From contig NC_092641.1 in NCBI RefSeq assembly GCF_039555335.1, positions 30,316,848 through 30,380,847 on the forward strand: a stretch of 64,000 nucleotides of DNA, in the 5' to 3' direction. The notes under the pieces were generated by a model. The model saw only the letters and a list, made by a program, of their open reading frames with translations, was not told where the DNA came from and ran no database searches. This DNA comes from Amphiura filiformis (Eukaryota; Echinodermata; Ophiuroidea; Amphilepidida; Amphiuridae). The translations under genes were made by a program, and so were the position numbers. Below are positions 59,276 through 64,000 of the stretch, piece by piece (within the stretch, counting starts at the first letter, position 1; every line of letters starts with the position of its first letter).

Positions 59276-60963
59276 ATTCCATAAACGATGACACATTGAG
59301 TGCGATTCTGAAAGTATATGATATAAACCAAGAAAGAGCTGAATTTATTAAATTATTGAAATGTCTATCTGATCGTAACGGCTCTGATATGAACGTTTCG
59401 ATAGTATGTTTGTGGGACATGAGAGCACATCAGACATGTCGAATTGAATTCTGAATACGAGGAATGTCCTGCTTATATCAAATAATTTTTTTTTTAATCA
59501 CAATTTAATACAAATTTTATGACAAGTTATTAAAATTTGATATTTTTAAAATTTTAGTATTAACAGTCCTCGAAGTAAACTTTCTAAATCTAATAATATG
59601 TACTTAAAACTGTATGTAGCTGGGATAAAAAGCCGACGATCAATTGAAAAATGTTGACCTTTCGTATTGAAGATATGGATTTTCCCCAAAACACCAGGTG
59701 AAGATTTTCAATGGATCGTCGGCTTTTCATCCCAGCTACATAGGCACTTTAAGTACATATCATTAGATTTATAAATATTTATTTCGAGGATTGTTAACAT
59801 GGTTAAATATCATGTTTTAATCATTTGCCATAAAATGTGTATTATATCGCGAATTTCAAAATTATTTGATATCAGAAGGACATTCTTATTGTATTCAGAA
59901 TGCAATTCGATATGTCTGATGTCCTCTCATGTTTCACAAAAAATACTGTCCAAACATTCATACCCCAGCCCCTAACGAAAAAGTAAAATCAATAAGGTTA
60001 TTGAAGACTTTGTATCAATCATAGCAGTGGTGTGGATTTGATGTAGAACCACATCCCACTTCTTCTCCAGGAGCTATACTGCCATGAATTTTTGGCATTT
60101 TAGGAATTGAATTGTGTTGATTTTTTTCTGTCTTTCTTTCTCCCCACCCCTCACTCTCCCTCTAAAACCATAAATTGTCTAATTATGGAATACAAGTATT
60201 AAACAACCCTACATGTACATTATAGACTTGTAAAGTCACACTCTTATAATAGCGTGTAGGCTATATACATATGTTCTGAAAAACTATGTATCACTTTTTT
60301 ACAAACAAATCATTCCCGCACCCTCCTACCGCTCCTGCTGGTTACACCTTAGCCAAAATAATTAACTGTATTTTCTGCTGTACCGGCAAAAAATGAAAAG
60401 CTTTTAATTAACGATTTTAACAGGTGTATGCCCGCTATGTTGAAGGTTCGCCGATGTCGAAGGTTCGGTATCGAATTGGAATTTTACTCATATTATACCA
60501 GAGGGTTCGCTATAATGTCAAATATGAAATAGTTTACTCGAAAATTGTCGAATAAGAAAGAGGATAAGGCATATATCTACACTCTAAATATACTCAAGTA
60601 TATAAAATAAATCCTAAGGGATTGTTATCAGGGACCAATCAAGTATTAGATTTAAAATGAAATCTTACAGATTTAAAATCAAAACTTAAAAATTTCATAT
60701 ACAAATTTATAAGATTAAGTTCAAATATAATTACAATCTTACGGATTTATTTTTAAATCCTTCTAATTTAGAGTGTATGGTAAGAGTTAGAGTTAGAATA
60801 GTGAGTTATGGCTAGTTTCAAGATTTAGGTTAGGGAAAGATTCGACATATCACATGGCGAACCTTATTCGACATAGCGGCCCTTCGACATAACAGAACCC
60901 TGGAATGAACCTTCGACATAGGGGGCTATATTAACCGATCTAACATGTTTAAGAATATCTTAC

Positions 60964-61275
60964 CTAGCCTTTCCAATATTGTCGACGTTGGGCACGGTCA
61001 GAGTTTAGCTCTTCTTCCGCACGTTTTTCGGAATAAAATGGTGGCGCGTAGCGGGCTTTTTGTTGACGTTGCCTGACTTGGGCGCGATCAGAGTTTAGCT
61101 CTTCTTCCGCGCGTTTTTCGGCAAGTGGGTCACGGCGTATTCTTGCTTCAGCTGCATCATCATTTATCGCCAAGTTGTTTCGATCTTGTAGAGTCACATC
61201 ATGAGCTGGGTTTGCGCAGTGCGCCAATGATGCCACAGCAACAATCAGTACAGCGAGAACTAGGACATTTGCCAT
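60964..61275 (-). CDS. Secreted prepropeptide, duplicated-spacer type (copy D)
   Basis: 103 residues from MANVLVL. Signal peptide 1-20 ends LAHC; RIRR lies at 45-48, EKR at 53-55 and RQR near 68-70. Then come QQKARYAPPFYSEKR, a second AEEELNSDRAQ block and RRQYWKG. The predicted products are a peptide containing ARYAPPFYSE and a QYWK stretch with a Gly that could be amidated. It is three codons shorter than copy C in the second spacer, and the RQ-RR site is simplified to RR. The stop TAG was kept, but the bases around the donor downstream are CCTAG then GTAAGA on the minus strand, still a consensus donor. Confidence 0.7.
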   Translation of the reverse strand: MANVLVLAVLIVAVASLAHCANPAHDVTLQDRNNLAINDDAAEARIRRDPLAEKRAEEELNSDRAQVRQRQQKARYAPPFYSEKRAEEELNSDRAQRRQYWKG

Positions 61276-61322
61276 CGTGACTTCGTGTAGCCTGTTATGA
61301 GTAAACCTATATTTTGTTAGGC

Positions 61323-61330
61323 TATTTATA
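61323..61330 (-). promoter_or_regulatory. TATA box of peptide gene D
   Basis: TATAAATA on the minus strand, a stronger consensus than in A-C. A deletion of roughly a dozen bases removed the neighbouring agttttctgc sequence seen in the other copies, yet the TATA core remains. CACGTG lies at 61343-61348. Confidence 0.6.
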
Positions 61331-61859
61331 TGACTTATTAATCACGTGTGTTAGGATATTTACATTCTGGTCCGCAACGAAAATACGTTTGTGCCTGAAA
61401 TTAATTAACCTTTCTCTCTACTTTTTCCAGTCACAGATTTTTCACCCAAACGTGTCCCCTAGTGAGTCAAAAAAAAAAAAAAAAAAAGCAAGAGCGCAGC
61501 CTGTAACAGCATGCAAATCTGATAATGTGGAGGGTGGAGGCAGCTTGTTAATCTCTCTGGCTCAATATCAAGACAACCTCTTCTCTTTAGACCCTTTTAT
61601 GACCAAAATTTGTAATATTTATGTAAGTAGTTTGCAAACATTCCTCAACATCAAGAAAACCACCTTTATGACGGAGTTATGACCATATAGGCCTAATTTA
61701 TTTGTGATATACTAATTTTTCGGTTTTTTTTTTTGGTTTTTTTGTTTTGTTTTGTTTTGTTTGTTTTTTTGCCCGACCTACCGACCCTACTTAAAAGATC
61801 TTTCCGACAGAATCTCGGAAGGTGGAGGTTGATCATGATTGTTCATACCACTAAATCCG

Positions 61860-64000
61860 CCTGTGAAGCGGTTTCCAGTAAAAGCCTATAGACCCAACTT
61901 TGCATAAAAATTGTGCAAAATCGGTACAATATTAACAATTTAGTGTTGAAAATCGTGTTTTATTAGAACTTGTGAATGTGATCTCTACTAATTTGAAAAG
62001 AAAACGCGAAAATTTGAGTGATTTTACGATGATGAGCACATGAACACACGAGGTCAAAACACGGTTAGCAGTCGGACGTAAACACGGGAAAATCGGTCCT
62101 TTTTATATAGCGCTAATTTTCTCAAAAAGTTGACCTAATTTTGCGTCATTTTCAGAATTGTTATGCAGAATTTTGTTCTGATTAAGATGATATCAAATAG
62201 GCCTATATATTTCAAAGTTGGAGGTAACTCGAGGCCCATTCTCCGTTAAAGCGTCCAAGTTTGGTCTCAGGAATGACAAAATGCCAACCACAAAGAATTC
62301 ATAAAATTCATTCAGAATCGTAAATTTTAATAGTTTAAGAACACAAAACAATGCATGGGTGATTTTTCAACAATATTTCATTTTTGAGCAATATTACTTG
62401 TACGTATTGGGGGTAACGTATCAGTGGTAACGTATCTGTGAAACCCTTTCCCATCTTTGTCTTATTCGTGCAAGTGTAGAAACTGACCGACTTAATACCC
62501 ATACTTGATCAGTCATCACCCAATGTACTAAAGTCTGGTATGGTATTTGGCTTAATTTATCACATCGTTTTTTCCGAGGAGAGTAGAATTTAGGTAACGT
62601 ATCTGTGAAGGCATGAACGTAACGTCAGGACTTTTTGCCATTAATAGACCTGATTTTTTTACTATGAAACCATTGTGTTTTGTTCCATATATATAATATA
62701 ACTATGGAGCCTGCTTGATCCATCACATATGTGACGCGATCAAGCAAAATCAGTCGGAACTCGGAAATATTAAATTTTCAGTTTCTTGTAGGATAGTAAA
62801 AAAACATTTATAAATCTGGATTTTGCAGAAAACACCATTGAAATTGAACAGCCGGTTCCAAAGATATGAGCAATTAAAGAGTTTCCAAAACAAGAGGAAA
62901 CAAAAGGAAATATTTCCTTTGTATGGCTATATCTCAAAATCAATATTTGCGAGTTCCGACTGATTTTGCTTGATCGCATCACATATGAGAACATTCATCT
63001 AGCCAATTATTTTCACAGATTGTTATCCATTAGAAATATGGTAACGTATCTGTGAACAATATTGGCGACATAGTCTGAAAGACCTGTTGGAAAAATTTAA
63101 TAATCTGTGTTGTGATGATTTATACTTTATAATTAGGGCATGATACCAGCTGATGAAAAGTACCTATAATCCATTATGTGCGCGCATGTTTAGAGAGCAG
63201 GGACACGTTTACACACCTTGGCTGGCGACATGGAGGAAAACAATGGACATGCATAATCAGCTTTATTGTTTTATACTTTCTAGGCATGTTACAACCTCTA
63301 GCCTCACACATTTTAAAAAGCAATTCCTAAGTATAAGTTATATTAATAAAAGTTATTTCTTTCTGAAGTAACAAGTCTGAATACGACTTGAAACTGTGGG
63401 CGACCCATATTTGGCATTTTGAACACTTTAACGGAGAATGTGCCGGAAAGCTATTTTGTGTTATATACCCATGAAGGGGCTTAGTGTGTTGTATTTAAGT
63501 TTGATATTTTTGTTGCCTTTATTGTCAGTGTAATAAAGACAAATTTATTTCAAGACGGCGAAGTAAACTGCATTATTTTCGCGAACTCTCAATTGATCTT
63601 TGTCGAACTAATCCTTCACAACATGATGGAAACTCCTGAGCTTTCCGTCTTTCCTAATCGCTGCCAAGCCACTGTTTATTGGTGGTGTGGGTGTGCGCCC
63701 TTTTGGCTTATACCGACTCCCGGCAGACAGCGCGCGTCATGTCGCATAGCGTGCCACGCCGACCGACACTCTGACGCCGACGTGTTGGTTCCACACCACC
63801 ATATAGAGTTCCTATTCATTTATGTGTTAAAAGGTATGGAGGAATTGGTCGTTTTCTCATTGTTAAACCTCCCTGGTTCATTCAAAACACCATTTTACCT
63901 ATTGTTTATGATATTTTCTACCATAAAACCAACAAATATTGGGTAGGTAAGCGGCTTGATTTTTCGCAGTGACGCGTCGAAAACTACGTACATCCTGTCA
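61860..64000. other. Right edge, dispersed repeats, no gene seen
   Basis: Four copies of ggtaacgtatctgtga or close variants lie at about 62412, 62425, 62594 and 63039. The pair cattctccgttaaag (62237) and ctttaacggagaatg (63425) is inverted and may bound an element of about 1.2 kb. The end (63.6-63.8 kb) is richer in GC. A 117-codon plus frame at 63593-63946 has no features I can defend. Confidence 0.45.
62728..62990. mobile_element. TIR element of about 260 bp
   Basis: The left arm gatcaagcaaaatcagtcgg then aactcg pairs with cgagttccgactgattttgc then ttgatc; outer catatgtgacgc and gcatcacatatg also pair. Non-coding. Confidence 0.7.

Larger units (their letters stand above)
57600..61860. repeat. 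Segmental duplication unit D
   Basis: It starts with tctgtcgaacaaaagaggtc (also at 12.3 kb), continues with catacatcactttagatctg (unit B, 15.84 kb), and runs through all shared blocks to aatctcggaagg at about 61.82 kb. It is closer to C in the MITE and peptide region (shared frames and indels), and closer to B at both ends. Confidence 0.85.

Overview
The window is repeat-rich, AT-rich eukaryotic DNA with introns, microsatellites, LINE fragments and many terminal-inverted-repeat (TIR) elements. It has no operons and no dense coding. It looks like a marine invertebrate, perhaps an echinoderm or hemichordate, but that rests on the overall repeat and gene style and is a weak guess.

The backbone is a segmental duplication present four times: unit A (about 0.93-9.7 kb), unit B (about 13.6-18.09 kb, resuming at 44.54-46.83 kb), unit C (about 46.85-56.0 kb) and unit D (about 57.6-61.86 kb). 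Each unit carries microsatellite and MITE sequence, a broken LINE reverse-transcriptase fragment, a palindromic TTAA MITE, a second MITE with a TTAGGG-like patch, and one small minus-strand gene for a secreted prepropeptide of 85-106 residues. The four peptide genes (5952-6209, 45799-46056, 52090-52410, 60964-61275) share a signal peptide, an acidic pro-region, dibasic cleavage sites, a TATA box and an upstream CACGTG. Their predicted mature ends differ. Copies A and B end in a Pro/Trp-rich peptide with two cysteines. Copies C and D have a duplicated spacer that exposes an RYxPPFYSE-type peptide and a QYWKG terminus. I do not recognise this family, and it is one of the two most interesting things here.

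The second is a 26,446-bp DNA transposon (18095-44540) that split unit B. It has at least 20 bp of perfect TIR (23 bp by my alignment), a GTAC target duplication, and dense GAGTG/CACTC arrays inside both ends. The uninterrupted paralogous site in unit A supports the boundaries. On its minus strand it holds (i) a nine-exon SAM-domain gene whose splice phases can be followed from 44.23 to 21.35 kb, with two probable frameshifts, and (ii) inside that gene's 13.6-kb first intron, a C2H2 zinc-finger transposase-like gene (34.19-31.63 kb) with about four frameshifts. Relic pieces of both genes recur at 19.1-20.9 kb. Its introns contain nested elements: two concentric TA-flanked elements, the inner one filled by a ten-copy 150-bp satellite, a mariner relic, hAT-like MITEs and TTAA MITEs.

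Between units A and B lies a 5'-truncated LINE with a restriction-like endonuclease (10157-11503), followed by several MITEs with readable target duplications. The paralogous units act as natural empty sites, so many insertions can be placed exactly. Apart from the peptide genes and the SAM gene, I see no convincing host gene.
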